NCBI RefSeq assembly: GCF_001425605.1
Contig: NZ_LMRG01000006.1
Span: forward strand, 245,209 to 309,208
DNA from: Rhizobium sp. Leaf453
GTDB lineage: Bacteria; Pseudomonadota; Alphaproteobacteria; Rhizobiales; Rhizobiaceae
Reading direction: 5' to 3'
Length of the DNA stretch: 64,000 bases
Each line of letters opens with the position of its first letter. Within the stretch, counting starts at the first letter, position 1. The position numbers and the translations under genes were made by a program. Shown piece by piece: positions 7,370 through 16,478 of the stretch. The notes below the pieces were generated by a model. The model was not told the origin of the DNA, did no database searches, and worked only from the letters and a program-made list of their open reading frames with translations.

Positions 7370-8593
7370 TCAGGCTGCGGAGAGGCGGCAAATCATCAAT
7401 GCAACGCTCAGCGAGCGTTCGAAGGCAGGTATGGGTAAAAACTCGTAGCGGGAGTGGAAATTATAGGCTCCTGTGAAAAAGTTCGGTGTTGGGATTCCGC
7501 GGGCTGACAAGACGGCGCCGTCGGTCCCACCCCGCATCGGGAGAATTTTCTTCTCTATACCGAGGTGGTCCATGGCCTTGAACAGAAGTGCAGCCGCACG
7601 ATCGTCACTGGCAAGATAACTGATGATATTGCGATAGGTGTCGGTCACGGTATTGAGGATGTCCGCTCCGGGATATCGCCGTGCAATCAACTCGACGACC
7701 TCCGCGACCCTGGCCTTTCGCCTATCAAACCCGGTGTCGTCGAAATCACGGATCAGCGCGGTCAGCGCTGCTTCGGTGTCGTTCGCCACTAAGTCCTTGA
7801 ACCAGAAGAAACCTTCGCGGCCTTCAGTGTTTTCAGGCATATCATCGCGGTCAAACTGCGAGATGAAGTCGACGGCCATCAGGAGCGGGTTCAGCAGATT
7901 TCCCTTCGCCGACATGGGGTGTGCGCTGATACCTTTAAAGACAATCTCGCAGGAAGCAGCATTGAAAGTCTCGAGCACCACCTCGCCGAGACCGCAGCAA
8001 TCGATTGTGTAGGCGAACGCGCAGGGGAAGCGTGCCAGATCAAGTGCCTTGGCGCCTCGCAAGCCAATCTCTTCGTCCGGCACGAATGCGATGAAAACGT
8101 CGCCGTGGCCTTCCAGATGGTCGAGTTGGCCGATCAGCGTCATGATGATGGCAATCGCGGCTTTGTTGTCCGCGCCGAGAACGCTGGTTCCGTCGCTGAC
8201 GATGATATCCTCGCCCACCCAGGCACGCAGATCGGGATGCTCCGCGACCCTGAGCCAGATATTTTCTTCACGGTTGAGGCAAAGGTCACTGCCCTCAAAG
8301 CGAAGGAGTTGGGGTTGGACAACGGGCGAGAGACCAACATCGACCGTGTCGAGATGGGCGATAAAACCGATCGGAGCGGCGTCAGGCCTGGTGCCGCGTT
8401 TGACAGCTGTCACGATGGCATTTTCGTCCGCGATAACGTTACTCAGGCCGAGGGCGTGCATCTCGTCCGCAAGCAAGGCGGCCAGGACAGCCTGTCCAGG
8501 CGAGGAGGGTAATGATGGGGAGTGCGCGTTACTCTGGCTTTCTATCGCCGCATAGCGAAAAAATCGGCTGATCAATTCTTCCCGAGCGTCCAT
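7370..8593 (-). CDS. pepT: Peptidase T (tripeptide aminopeptidase)
   Basis: A 407-residue M20-family zinc aminopeptidase that removes the N-terminal residue from tripeptides. Metal-binding landmarks are GFIAHLDTVD (His80, Asp82), the GADNKAA segment with the bridging Asp, PDEEIGLRGA with the catalytic Glu pair, YTIDCCGLGE, and the late His in AYNFHSRYEF. Length equals the usual 405-410. The ATG at 8593 gives the standard start (MDAREELISRFFRYAAIESQ); a longer open frame upstream is unlikely to be coding. It is the last gene of the peptide transporter operon and probably processes imported peptides in the cytosol. The 136 bases upstream contain a small GAGCGC-CGTA-GCGCTC hairpin. Confidence 0.95.
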   Translation of the reverse strand: MDAREELISRFFRYAAIESQSNAHSPSLPSSPGQAVLAALLADEMHALGLSNVIADENAIVTAVKRGTRPDAAPIGFIAHLDTVDVGLSPVVQPQLLRFEGSDLCLNREENIWLRVAEHPDLRAWVGEDIIVSDGTSVLGADNKAAIAIIMTLIGQLDHLEGHGDVFIAFVPDEEIGLRGAKALDLARFPCAFAYTIDCCGLGEVVLETFNAASCEIVFKGISAHPMSAKGNLLNPLLMAVDFISQFDRDDMPENTEGREGFFWFKDLVANDTEAALTALIRDFDDTGFDRRKARVAEVVELIARRYPGADILNTVTDTYRNIISYLASDDRAAALLFKAMDHLGIEKKILPMRGGTDGAVLSARGIPTPNFFTGAYNFHSRYEFLPIPAFERSLSVALMICRLSAA

Positions 8594-8623
8594 GATCCTG
8601 GGTCCTGTTGATTGAATATGGCG

Positions 8624-8639
8624 GAGCGCCGTAGCGCTC
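8624..8639. repeat. Small perfect hairpin between capA-like gene and pepT
   Basis: GAGCGC and GCGCTC flank the 4-base loop CGTA. It lies in the 136-base gap between the CapA-like gene and pepT. No T-run follows on the minus strand, so it is more likely an mRNA processing or stabilising hairpin than a terminator. Confidence 0.4.
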
Positions 8640-8729
8640 GCTTCGCGTTTACCGAGGTCGGCCTGGACCGAGCCGGCCAGGAATACCAAAGGCGATAACT
8701 GATCGAGGTCTGTCAGAAAGCTGCACACG

Positions 8730-9965
8730 CTAAACCCGTACGATACCAGTATCGCCGGTGATGGAGATTTCGACGCCCAGTCTGGCGGAGTGTTCGGCCA
8801 GCCGGTGCAGGATGCGTTCGGCGTTCTTCCCAGTCGCCAGATGGGGTGCCAACCGTTCCTCGAGGATTTTGCTGTGCAATGCTTCGGCGCCACCGATAAT
8901 GATCGGATGGAGCGTGATCGCGATGAGCTCATTATCAGCGCCAAACGAACATTCTCCAATGACGCTTTCCCAAACCTCCGGGGCGGTCCAGGTCGAGTTT
9001 TCAGAGCGGACATGAAAAATGAAGTTGCCAAGACTGTAGAATATTGGACGGCCCCGATAGATTTCGATGGGTTGAAGGACCGGCGCCCCATGGCTGACAA
9101 ACATGACCGCGCCCGCGTCTATGCACTGCCGCGCAACGCCGCTCACCCAATCGGGAACTTCGTGCCAGTTAGAGGCCCAATGATGATGGTGCAGATAGGC
9201 AATCACCAGGCTCCCGTCCGCTGCTGCAGTTGTGATCGCAGATAGGTTTCGCTGAAGATCGGTGTCATCAATTTTGACACCGCGCCCAAATTTCTCCGAG
9301 CATTTGAAAACCGCCCGCGAGATGGCGAGCTCATTCTGTGGAACGAGGCGTGGGGCGTCATCCGGCTGGCTGTCATTGGCAAGATCGATTGCGGTATAGC
9401 CGACCTTGTCCCGAATAACTTCAAGCTGTGCAAATGCGGTTGGGTCTACCTCGATGAGCTGAGACAAGCCCAGGCGGTTGACGCCCGGCCGTTCGGGGCG
9501 ATTGTGTTCGGCGTTGGCGGCATACATGAAGTCGGGACCCGGGCCGCCGTCCATGGCGACAATCGCAACCCGCCGCCCTCCGATTGTTGAAGTGCCAGCT
9601 TTTGAAACGTCCGTATGGTTGCGACCAAGGCCAGCATGCAAGAAACCACGTTTTTCAACTTCGTCCAAGGTTGACAGGACGCCGGAGGGGCCAAGGTCGA
9701 AAGCATGGTTGTTCGACAGCGACAGCCCCTGAAAACCAATGGACTGCAGAGTATCGAGAACGGCCGCATCGCTCGCGCCGAAGAAGGACCCCTTCAGCGG
9801 CCAGCCGCCGTGGTTGCCCATGATCGTGCCCTCGAAATTGGTAAAGGCGAGATCCGCCCGCTGGAGCAGGGACTGGACCTCGAGAAATGCCGGGTCGGAG
9901 ATCGGGCGAATGTCGTGCTTGATCAGCGATTGGCCCGTGACGGCCAAAGTAAACCTATAGTTCAT
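8730..9965 (-). CDS. CapA-family (poly-gamma-glutamate synthesis-like) metallophosphatase-fold protein
   Basis: The 411-residue protein begins with LAVTGQSLIKHDIRP and carries the CapA pattern: LAFTNFEGTIMGN, LSLSNNHAFDLGPSG, VIAYLHHHHW and FVSHGAPVLQPIEIY with YSLGNFIFH. CapA proteins have a calcineurin-like fold and act in poly-gamma-glutamate capsule handling, but many homologues have other unknown hydrolytic roles. There is no signal peptide or membrane helix, unlike capsule CapA. It sits between the peptide ABC transporter ATPase and pepT on one strand, so a role in processing imported peptides or polyglutamate-like substrates is a reasonable inference. Start is the ATG at 9965. Confidence 0.85.
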   Translation of the reverse strand: MNYRFTLAVTGQSLIKHDIRPISDPAFLEVQSLLQRADLAFTNFEGTIMGNHGGWPLKGSFFGASDAAVLDTLQSIGFQGLSLSNNHAFDLGPSGVLSTLDEVEKRGFLHAGLGRNHTDVSKAGTSTIGGRRVAIVAMDGGPGPDFMYAANAEHNRPERPGVNRLGLSQLIEVDPTAFAQLEVIRDKVGYTAIDLANDSQPDDAPRLVPQNELAISRAVFKCSEKFGRGVKIDDTDLQRNLSAITTAAADGSLVIAYLHHHHWASNWHEVPDWVSGVARQCIDAGAVMFVSHGAPVLQPIEIYRGRPIFYSLGNFIFHVRSENSTWTAPEVWESVIGECSFGADNELIAITLHPIIIGGAEALHSKILEERLAPHLATGKNAERILHRLAEHSARLGVEISITGDTGIVRV

Positions 9966-10054
9966 TTGGATACGCTTTCCGCGGCAGCTGCTGCCGGCTG
10001 TTTCAAAATTTCGTTGGTCTTGTTTGAGACGGGGGGCCGGCAGGGACCGGCCGC

Positions 10055-11728
10055 TCAGCAGGTGAACCGACGGGGTCGTGCGTCGATCAGCGCGCGTGTG
10101 TAGGGGTTGTCCGATCGTGAGAAGATGAATTCGGCAGTTCCGAAGTCCTCGATCCGGCCGTCCTTGAAGATGTAAACCGAGCTGCACATCTCTTGGACGA
10201 CGGCGAGGTCGTGCGAGATGAACACCATTGTTACGTTTTCATCGGAAATCGTCTCCTTCAGCAGCCGGACAATCTCGGCCTGCACCGAGACATCGAGCGC
10301 CGAGGTCGGTTCGTCCGCGACAATGATCTCGGGTCTCGCCAACAAAGCGCGCGCGATGCACACACGTTGCTTTTGGCCGCCTGAAAGCTGATGGGGATGG
10401 CGGCTGAGCAGACTGCGGGCAAGGCCAAGCTGATCCATCATTGCGGCTGCGCCACCGCGCCTGTCGTCCGGGCGCACCCTCGCGCCGAAGCGGATACTCT
10501 CGTTGAGCGTTTCGGCGACGGTCATTCGGGGGTTCAACGACACCGAGGGATCTTGAAAGATCATTTGCACGCGACCGAGAAGGCCGCTCCGCCGGCCGTT
10601 CCGCGAAACATCAAAGATTTTATCGCCTATCGTGATCCTGCCACTGGGTGCCGTTTCGAGGCCGGCAATGATGCGGCCGATTGTTGTCTTTCCGCTGCCG
10701 CTCTCCCCGACGATCCCGGTGATGGTGCCACGCGGCAGCCGCATCCCGATGTTGCTGAGGGCGAACCCAGACCTACCTGCGCCAAGGCGCCATCCAAAGC
10801 GAGCCGCAGTGAACTGCTTGGAGATATTCTGTGCGATCAGGAACTGTTCGTGCGTGGCAGGTTGCGCGGAGCGCTCGTTATCCGGCAAGCCATCGCTGGA
10901 ATTCGCGGATACGTCCGGTATGCGCAGCCTTGGAACAGCGGCAAGCAGCTTCCTTGTATAGTCATGGACGGGAGCGTTGAGGACGCTTGCCGTGACGTCT
11001 TGTTCGACCATCTGGCCATGGCGCATGACGAGAACGCGATCAGTGATTTCGGAGATCACGCCCATGTCATGGGAAATGAGGATGATCGAGATGCCGGTTT
11101 CGTCGACGAGGTCTCTCAAGAGTTGCAGGATCTGTTTCTGGACCGTCGCGTCGAGTGCCGACGTCGGCTCGTCGGCGATGATGATGTCAGGGGCAGCGGC
11201 GAGCGCGATGGCAATCACGATGCGTTGCCTCTGGCCGCCGGAGAACTGGTGCGGGTAGTGACGATATCGTCGTTCGGGCTCGGCGATCCCGACGCGGGCC
11301 ATCAGGTCGAGCACCTTGGTGCGTGCCTGGCGCTTCGAAAGTGCGGGACTGGCCGAAAGGATCGTTTCCTCCACCTGTGCGCCAACGCTCATCAGCGGAT
11401 CAAGAGAGGCCGTGTGATCCTGGAAGATTGCGGAAATCCTCCGCCCACGCAGGGCTTCACGCTCGGCGGCCGTCATCGCGCCGAAGGACTTTCCCTCGAA
11501 GGCGATTGTCCCGGACGTTTGCTGGAATTCCGGTGCCAGCAGTCCAAGCACGGCATTTCCGATGGTCGATTTTCCGGCACCCGACTCTCCGATGATGCCG
11601 AGGATCTCGCCCCGCTCAAGCGCGAAAGTGACGTCGGTGAGGACTGCGGGCGAATTGGGCGCCGATCGAAGCCGAAGGCCAAGATTCTCGACCCGAAGCA
11701 GCGGGGTAGTCTGTGTCTGGGTGATCAT
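10055..11728 (-). CDS. Peptide ABC transporter, fused double ATP-binding protein (DppD-DppF type)
   Basis: A 557-residue protein with two complete ABC ATPase domains in tandem, as in the GsiA/YejF arrangement. Domain 1 (about residues 8-260) has Walker A GESGAGKST, signature FSGGQRQR and Walker [13 protein letters not shown]. Domain 2 (about 285-545) has GESGSGKTT, LSGGQKQR and [12 protein letters not shown]. Both sites look catalytically competent. It energises the permeases encoded directly upstream, overlapping the DppC-like gene by 4 bases. Start is the ATG at 11728; the longer frame above it lies in the permease gene. Confidence 0.95.
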   Translation of the reverse strand: MITQTQTTPLLRVENLGLRLRSAPNSPAVLTDVTFALERGEILGIIGESGAGKSTIGNAVLGLLAPEFQQTSGTIAFEGKSFGAMTAAEREALRGRRISAIFQDHTASLDPLMSVGAQVEETILSASPALSKRQARTKVLDLMARVGIAEPERRYRHYPHQFSGGQRQRIVIAIALAAAPDIIIADEPTSALDATVQKQILQLLRDLVDETGISIILISHDMGVISEITDRVLVMRHGQMVEQDVTASVLNAPVHDYTRKLLAAVPRLRIPDVSANSSDGLPDNERSAQPATHEQFLIAQNISKQFTAARFGWRLGAGRSGFALSNIGMRLPRGTITGIVGESGSGKTTIGRIIAGLETAPSGRITIGDKIFDVSRNGRRSGLLGRVQMIFQDPSVSLNPRMTVAETLNESIRFGARVRPDDRRGGAAAMMDQLGLARSLLSRHPHQLSGGQKQRVCIARALLARPEIIVADEPTSALDVSVQAEIVRLLKETISDENVTMVFISHDLAVVQEMCSSVYIFKDGRIEDFGTAEFIFSRSDNPYTRALIDARPRRFTC

Positions 11729-12600
11729 CGCGATTTGTTCCTTGGATCGAGGCTGTGGCGAATGTCTTCGCCGACCAAATTGATGCTTGCGATCAGGCCG
11801 AAGAGCGCAAGACCCGGAAACAGGCTGATCCAGTACTGGCCCGTCAGCAGATACTGAAAACCGTTCGCGACGGCGGATCCGAGCGATGGCCTGTCGATCG
11901 GGACACCCAAACCGAGGAAGGAGAGGGTCGCCTCGAGCGCCACCGCGTGGCCGACTTCGATCGGGATCAGGGTGATGGCTGGGGCAAGGCTGTTGGGAAG
12001 CAGGTGGCGCAAGATGATCCGGGCGGTCGGCATCCGCAGCAGTCGGGCGGCGTCCATGTACGACTTGCTCGCTTCGCTCAGGGCAACGCTGCGGGCGATC
12101 CGCGCATAGGTCGCCCATTGCGCGATGATCAGCGCCAAAATGATCCGGTCAACCCCGGGGCCGAGGGTCACGATGGCGATCAGCGCGATCAGGATTGTCG
12201 GCAGGCTAAGCTGCAGGTCGACGAGCCGCATGATGATGGCATCGACCCATTTCCCGAAATATGCCGCACTGACACCGGCGGTCAGCCCGATCAGCGCGGC
12301 GATCGCAGCGCTGGTGAGCGAGACGACCAGGCTTATGCGAAGGCCGTAGAGGATCGTGCTGGCAATATCCCTGCCCAGCCCATCCGTCCCGAACAGGTAG
12401 GGAAACCCGCCGCTCCCAACAGTACCAGGCGGCGAGGAGGCCTCCCATCCGTAGATCTGTAGCGGATCATAGGGATTTTGCGGCGCAATGGCAGGTGCTG
12501 CGACGGCAAGCAGGATATAACTGGCAAGCAGGACCTTGGATGCGGTCAGAGCCGGACGTGACGGGCGTATCTGGAGCACCCTAAGAATGTGAGTTTTCAT
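11725..12600 (-). CDS. Peptide/nickel-type ABC permease, DppC family
   Basis: The 291-residue inner-membrane protein starts with a short cytoplasmic segment and a first helix (KVLLASYILLAVAAPAIAPQ). It continues through the family segment FGTDGLGRDIASTILYGLRI and the EAA loop EASKSYMDAARLLRMPTARI, which docks on the ATPase. The later LEATLSFLGLGVP segment is characteristic of DppC/OppC. It forms the channel with the DppB-like protein, whose gene ends 6 bases upstream of this start, and it overlaps the ATPase gene by 4 bases. Confidence 0.94.
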   Translation of the reverse strand: MKTHILRVLQIRPSRPALTASKVLLASYILLAVAAPAIAPQNPYDPLQIYGWEASSPPGTVGSGGFPYLFGTDGLGRDIASTILYGLRISLVVSLTSAAIAALIGLTAGVSAAYFGKWVDAIIMRLVDLQLSLPTILIALIAIVTLGPGVDRIILALIIAQWATYARIARSVALSEASKSYMDAARLLRMPTARIILRHLLPNSLAPAITLIPIEVGHAVALEATLSFLGLGVPIDRPSLGSAVANGFQYLLTGQYWISLFPGLALFGLIASINLVGEDIRHSLDPRNKSR

Positions 12601-12606
12601 GACGGT

Positions 12607-13596
12607 TCACCCTTGCGAGGAGAGGCGCACGCGCGGATCGAGCACGGCGTGGAAGAGATCGACGAGTGCGTTCAGTGCAACGAACGCCACGGCGATGAAG
12701 GTCAGCGTCGCCATGACCACCGGCCGGTCGAGGAGCTGGATGGAGTCGATGAGAAGCTTGCCGACACCCGGCCAGGAGAAGATCGATTCAACCACCACCG
12801 CAAAGGCGAGCATGCCGCCAAATTGCAAGCCGATGATCGTCACGATTGGCATGCTGATATTGGGTAGCGTGTGGCGCAGCAGGATCCGGCGGGGCGACAG
12901 CCCCTTGGCGCGGCAGAACCGTGTGAAATCGAGGTTTTCGACTTCAATCGTGCCGGACCGGGAAAGTCTGGCGATCAACGCTATGTTGGGGATCGCCAGT
13001 GTCAGGGCGGGAAGCGCGAGGTGCCACGCGCCGCTACGGGTGGTTAGGCTCCATTCGTGACCAGCAAAGGCCGCCGTAACACCCCTGCCGCCCGACGGAA
13101 ACCATCCGGTCAGGATGGCGCCCACAAGGATCAGCATCATCGCCAGCCAGAAGGACGGGATGCTCAGCGCCGACACACTCACCTTCAGCACCGCCCGGTC
13201 AAACAACGACCCGGAACGGCGGCCAGCGATGAGACCGAGTGCCGTTCCCAATGGAGCCGCGATCAGCATCGCAACGCAGGCAAGTTCCAGCGTTGCCGGC
13301 AGCTTGCTTATCATCAGCGTGAACGCGGGCTGGTGATAGATGTAGGAGGTGCCGAAATTTCCCCCCACGACATTGCCGATGAATACCAGATATTGACGCC
13401 AGATCGGTTGATCCAGTCCGAGCGCGATCGTCGCCTGGCGAATGTCTTCCGGCGTGGCGGTCTCGATATTGACGACGTTGAAGACCGGATTGCCAACACT
13501 GTGAATGCCGATGAAGCCGATCAGTGACATCGCAACAAGAAGCAGGAAGGCCTGCGATAGCCTTCCCAGTGCAACGGAAACCAGCGCCATCATCAA
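12607..13596 (-). CDS. Peptide/nickel-type ABC permease, DppB family
   Basis: The 329-residue permease has the typical DppB features: an N-terminal helix, an IRQATIALGLDQPIWRQYLV segment, the central ILLRHTLPNISMPIVTIIGL EAA-loop region, and the ESIFSWPGVGKLLIDSI motif near the C-terminus. Six membrane spans are expected. It overlaps the binding-protein gene upstream by 4 bases and leads into the DppC-like gene after 6 bases, so all four transport genes are translated from one message. Confidence 0.94.
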   Translation of the reverse strand: MMMALVSVALGRLSQAFLLLVAMSLIGFIGIHSVGNPVFNVVNIETATPEDIRQATIALGLDQPIWRQYLVFIGNVVGGNFGTSYIYHQPAFTLMISKLPATLELACVAMLIAAPLGTALGLIAGRRSGSLFDRAVLKVSVSALSIPSFWLAMMLILVGAILTGWFPSGGRGVTAAFAGHEWSLTTRSGAWHLALPALTLAIPNIALIARLSRSGTIEVENLDFTRFCRAKGLSPRRILLRHTLPNISMPIVTIIGLQFGGMLAFAVVVESIFSWPGVGKLLIDSIQLLDRPVVMATLTFIAVAFVALNALVDLFHAVLDPRVRLSSQG

Positions 13597-15194
13597 TTCT
13601 CCGTTGCCGGAAGCGTCTGCATCGCGGTCGTCCAGCCGCGCGGATGCATGACATAGGAGCCGACGCGAGGACCGACGCCGACGATGTGATGGAAGTGGTA
13701 GAGCGGGATAATCGGCTGGTCGGCCATAACGAGGTCGGTGGCTTCGGCCAATGCGGCGTTTCGCTCGGACCCCACCGCAACGCCCTCCGCCTCAGCAAGT
13801 TTCTTGTCGAAAGCCTCGCTGCGGTAGTTTCCGAAGTTGAGGGCTCCGGTGCCGCGCGCGGGGTCCGGTGATGCGAGCAGCATATGCAGGATGACATCAA
13901 CCGCTTCCCCCGACGTACCGCCATACCAGATGGCATATTCGCCGCCGGCTCGCTTGGTGTTGAAGACAGAGAACGGGGCCGCCGCAGGCTGGGCAATGAC
14001 CCCAATGCGGGCCCAACTCTGCGCTATGGCCTGAAGGCTCTCGGCGTCGCCGGGATAGCGGCCGGCGGGTCCGGCCAGTGTCAGGTTGAAGCCGTCGGGA
14101 AAACCGGCCTTGGCGAGAAGAGCCTTTGCTTCTTCATAATCTGGCTCTCGTGGCTTCAGGTTCACCGAAGTGCCGGGCAAGCCAGAGGGGAAGACCTGGG
14201 CTGCCGCGGTGCCATAGCCGGCCAGGATCTTGTCGACCAGAATGCCGCGGTCAAGGCCAAGCGAAAGTGCACGGCGCACAAGCGGGTTCTTGAAGGGATT
14301 GGGGATCGCTTCACCCGACTTCGATGTCACGCCGGGAAGGGTGTCGCGTGCGACATCGAACTGCACGAAGTTGATACGGGCAGCACCAATGCTGGCAATC
14401 CTGGCGCCGCGCTCCTTGAGCCCCGCGACGTCACGCGCCGGAATGGCGTCGGCGACGTCAACTTCGCCTGTGCTGAGGGCAGCTACGCGCGCTGCAGGGT
14501 TCTCGATCACCCGAAACGTGACATCCGGCCAGGCGGGCTCAGGCCCCCAATAGTCGTCGTTGCGGTTGAGTTTCAATGTTTCGCCGGAACTCCAACTCTC
14601 AAACCGATAAGGCCCAGTGCCGAGTGGAGGTGCGCCGGCGTTGAGTTGCTCCGTGGTCTGGAAACCTTGAGAAGGACGGTGCATCACGAAAAGCGAGGAG
14701 AACGTCAGGGGCAGGGTTGGAGCCTTGCCGTCTGTCTCCACGACGATCGTCAGCGGATCCGGTGCCGTCACGGTCTTGATACCGCTTACATAGGACTTGA
14801 AGCCGCCGCTTGGAGTTTTGAGAACGTCCCTGATACGTTCGATCGTGTAGATGACATCGTTGGCAGTAAAGGGCGAGCCATCATGAAAGCGGACGTTGTC
14901 CCGCAGCTTGAATTCCCATTGTGTGTCCGATAGGGCGCGCCAGGAAACGGCGAGACCGGGTTTTAGCTCAAGCCTCTCGTCCTGATAGACCAGCCGCTCG
15001 TAGATATGGGAGAGCAGCGAGGTATTCTCGTTGAGATTGGCATAGTGCGGATCGAGCGTCATGAGCTTGTACGACGTGCCGATGCGAAGCTCTTGCGGGT
15101 CCTGTGCCTGCGCTTGCATCGAAAAGGCAGCCGAGAGCCCGATCGAGATCGTCAGTGTCGAAAGCATGAGCCGAAATGATGGTCCCAGTTTCAT
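13593..15194 (-). CDS. Peptide-type ABC transporter substrate-binding protein (SBP family 5)
   Basis: The 533-residue exported receptor has a Sec signal peptide (LMLSTLTISIGLSAAFSMQA, cut after AQA near residue 30). The mature part carries family-5 landmarks: LRIGTSYKLMTLDPHYANLN, YERLVYQDERLELKPGLAVS, WEFKLRDNVRFHDGSPF and DVIYTIERI. It should capture peptides or similar ligands in the periplasm and hand them to the permeases. Among family-5 members the ligand (di/oligopeptide, opine, nickel, glutathione) cannot be read from sequence; the linked peptidase favours peptides. ATG at 15194 follows AAAAAAGGAACGACGA, a good ribosome site. Confidence 0.93.
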   Translation of the reverse strand: MKLGPSFRLMLSTLTISIGLSAAFSMQAQAQDPQELRIGTSYKLMTLDPHYANLNENTSLLSHIYERLVYQDERLELKPGLAVSWRALSDTQWEFKLRDNVRFHDGSPFTANDVIYTIERIRDVLKTPSGGFKSYVSGIKTVTAPDPLTIVVETDGKAPTLPLTFSSLFVMHRPSQGFQTTEQLNAGAPPLGTGPYRFESWSSGETLKLNRNDDYWGPEPAWPDVTFRVIENPAARVAALSTGEVDVADAIPARDVAGLKERGARIASIGAARINFVQFDVARDTLPGVTSKSGEAIPNPFKNPLVRRALSLGLDRGILVDKILAGYGTAAAQVFPSGLPGTSVNLKPREPDYEEAKALLAKAGFPDGFNLTLAGPAGRYPGDAESLQAIAQSWARIGVIAQPAAAPFSVFNTKRAGGEYAIWYGGTSGEAVDVILHMLLASPDPARGTGALNFGNYRSEAFDKKLAEAEGVAVGSERNAALAEATDLVMADQPIIPLYHFHHIVGVGPRVGSYVMHPRGWTTAMQTLPATEN

Positions 15195-15232
15195 TCGTCG
15201 TTCCTTTTTTGGTTATTGAGAGAGTCGGAACC

Positions 15233-15260
15233 GACGCGGAGAAGGTCTTTTCTCCGCGTC
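15233..15260 (-). promoter_or_regulatory. Perfect 11-bp hairpin ahead of the binding-protein gene
   Basis: GACGCGGAGAA and TTCTCCGCGTC pair perfectly around a 6-base loop. The hairpin lies between the stop of the unknown gene at 15358 and the binding-protein start at 15194. No T-run follows in the direction of transcription, so it is probably a partial terminator, an mRNA stability element or an operator rather than a simple intrinsic terminator. Confidence 0.5.
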
Positions 15261-15357
15261 GAATGGTGGTGGCGATTGATGGAAATCGCGATCTGCGAAC
15301 CGCCTTGAGAGGCTGCGCGACGGCGTTTCGCCCGAAGCGCCGTGCGGGGTTGCCCGG

Positions 15358-15903
15358 TCAGCTGTTCTGAGGTGCGGGTTGGATGGCGGGCGCGGGCAGA
15401 TGAATGGCGCCCTTAGCCTGCTTGATGTTCAGGAGGTCGGCGATGATGCTACGAATCTGCGGCCAGGGCTCTTCAAGGCTGGAGGGGGAGGGTGCCCACT
15501 TGCTGGCAACGGCGACGAGTTTGGCGCTGACACCGGCAAGCGAAGCGGCTTGCGTGTTCCACAGGGCGTCTGCTGCCCAGGTCTCCGCGATGGACGCACG
15601 GTCCTCCGCTTCAAGGGCATCGTTGTACTGCCGTGTCGTAGCCGGCACGAAGCCGTAGGCAGTGTTGGCAGTCGATCTGGCGGAAACGAAGGATTTCTCG
15701 AGGAGCTGCTGTAACAGAGTGGCTTCGCTCAAATGCCGCCACGACACGCACCACTGGCGCCAGGCGAGAAGCGCGGGGTCCGTACCGTCCGCGTCACACG
15801 ACGTGGCAAGCATTTCAAGTGTGGGTAAGTCCACCGCCAGGTGGGAATGCATGGCATCACACGTGACCGTAGACAAAGTTCTGCTATTGTCGGAATCAGC
15901 CAT
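15358..15903 (-). CDS. Unknown 181-residue protein upstream of the peptide transporter
   Basis: No family is recognised. The protein is acidic to neutral, soluble and probably all-helical, with Trp-rich clusters (LAWRQWCVSWRHLSEATLLQ) and a Pro/Ala-rich C-terminus ending in IQPAPQNS. There is no signal peptide or membrane span. It runs in the same direction as the peptide transporter, 163 bases upstream, separated by a strong hairpin, so it may be co-transcribed. An XRE-type regulator is divergent on the other side, and the 128-base space between them is presumably the shared control region. Confidence 0.65.
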   Translation of the reverse strand: MADSDNSRTLSTVTCDAMHSHLAVDLPTLEMLATSCDADGTDPALLAWRQWCVSWRHLSEATLLQQLLEKSFVSARSTANTAYGFVPATTRQYNDALEAEDRASIAETWAADALWNTQAASLAGVSAKLVAVASKWAPSPSSLEEPWPQIRSIIADLLNIKQAKGAIHLPAPAIQPAPQNS

Positions 15904-16031
15904 GATCCGAGCTCCTGACAGCTTAGGTTGTGGTTAGGCCGCGTCAGGTGCTCGTTACACCTGCCACGGCCGATTGAAACTTTAAGTGCCATATGAACCA
16001 AAAAAGTTCAACCTAGAAATCGAAAATTTTG

Positions 16032-16286
16032 ATGAGCGAGATAACCGGAGCGCAGATTCGAGCGGCGAGAGCGCTTTTGCGGTGGAGCGCTGACGAGCTA
16101 GCAAAGTCTGCAGTTATAGGCCTCTCAACAATAAGACGTGCCGAAGCGGAGGACGGAGTGCCTTCGCTTACATCTGCAAATCTGAAGCTGATTCGACTCG
16201 CACTAGAAGCTGCAGGAATAGAGTTCATTCCGGAGAATGGCAGTGGTGTCGGAGTGCGTTTTAAGAAGCAAGCCCGTGATGGGTAG
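16032..16286 (+). CDS. Small XRE-family DNA-binding regulator
   Basis: The 84-residue protein is essentially one Cro/C1-type helix-turn-helix: ITGAQIRAARALLRWSADEL, a recognition helix around VIGLSTIRRAEAEDG, and then LKLIRLALEAAGIEFIPENG with a short C-terminal strand (GVGVRFKKQ). This layout is very common in rhizobial single-domain regulators. ATG at 16032 is preferred over a TTG three bases earlier. It is divergent from the unknown gene at 15903, so local autoregulation and control of that gene are plausible, but no clear operator was seen. Confidence 0.85.
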   Translation: MSEITGAQIRAARALLRWSADELAKSAVIGLSTIRRAEAEDGVPSLTSANLKLIRLALEAAGIEFIPENGSGVGVRFKKQARDG

Positions 16287-16478
16287 TCTAAGTCAATGTC
16301 GGGATTGGGGCCGACTGCCGACCGTCCGCTATCAGGACAATCAACACGGAAGCCGACATCAAACTTGTTCTCGCTAGGGATTGGGATCGGCCTCAGCGGA
16401 CCGTCAGCTTTCAGGAGTGGCCGACTTAGGACGAAAAAGTGAACCGCGCCGTGTTTGCCGGAGGCCATTTCGTTTAAG

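Noticed and set aside
7370-9100. 576-residue version of peptidase T
   Set aside because: The extra N-terminal part overlaps the CapA-like gene and has no peptidase sequence; the family start is at 8593.
10391-11857. 488-residue plus-strand open frame opposite the double ABC ATPase
   Set aside because: The minus strand carries two full ATPase domains with all motifs; the plus-strand frame is a high-GC shadow without any domain.
13884-14933. 349-residue plus-strand frame opposite the peptide-binding protein
   Set aside because: Shadow of the substrate-binding protein gene, which has signal peptide and family motifs.
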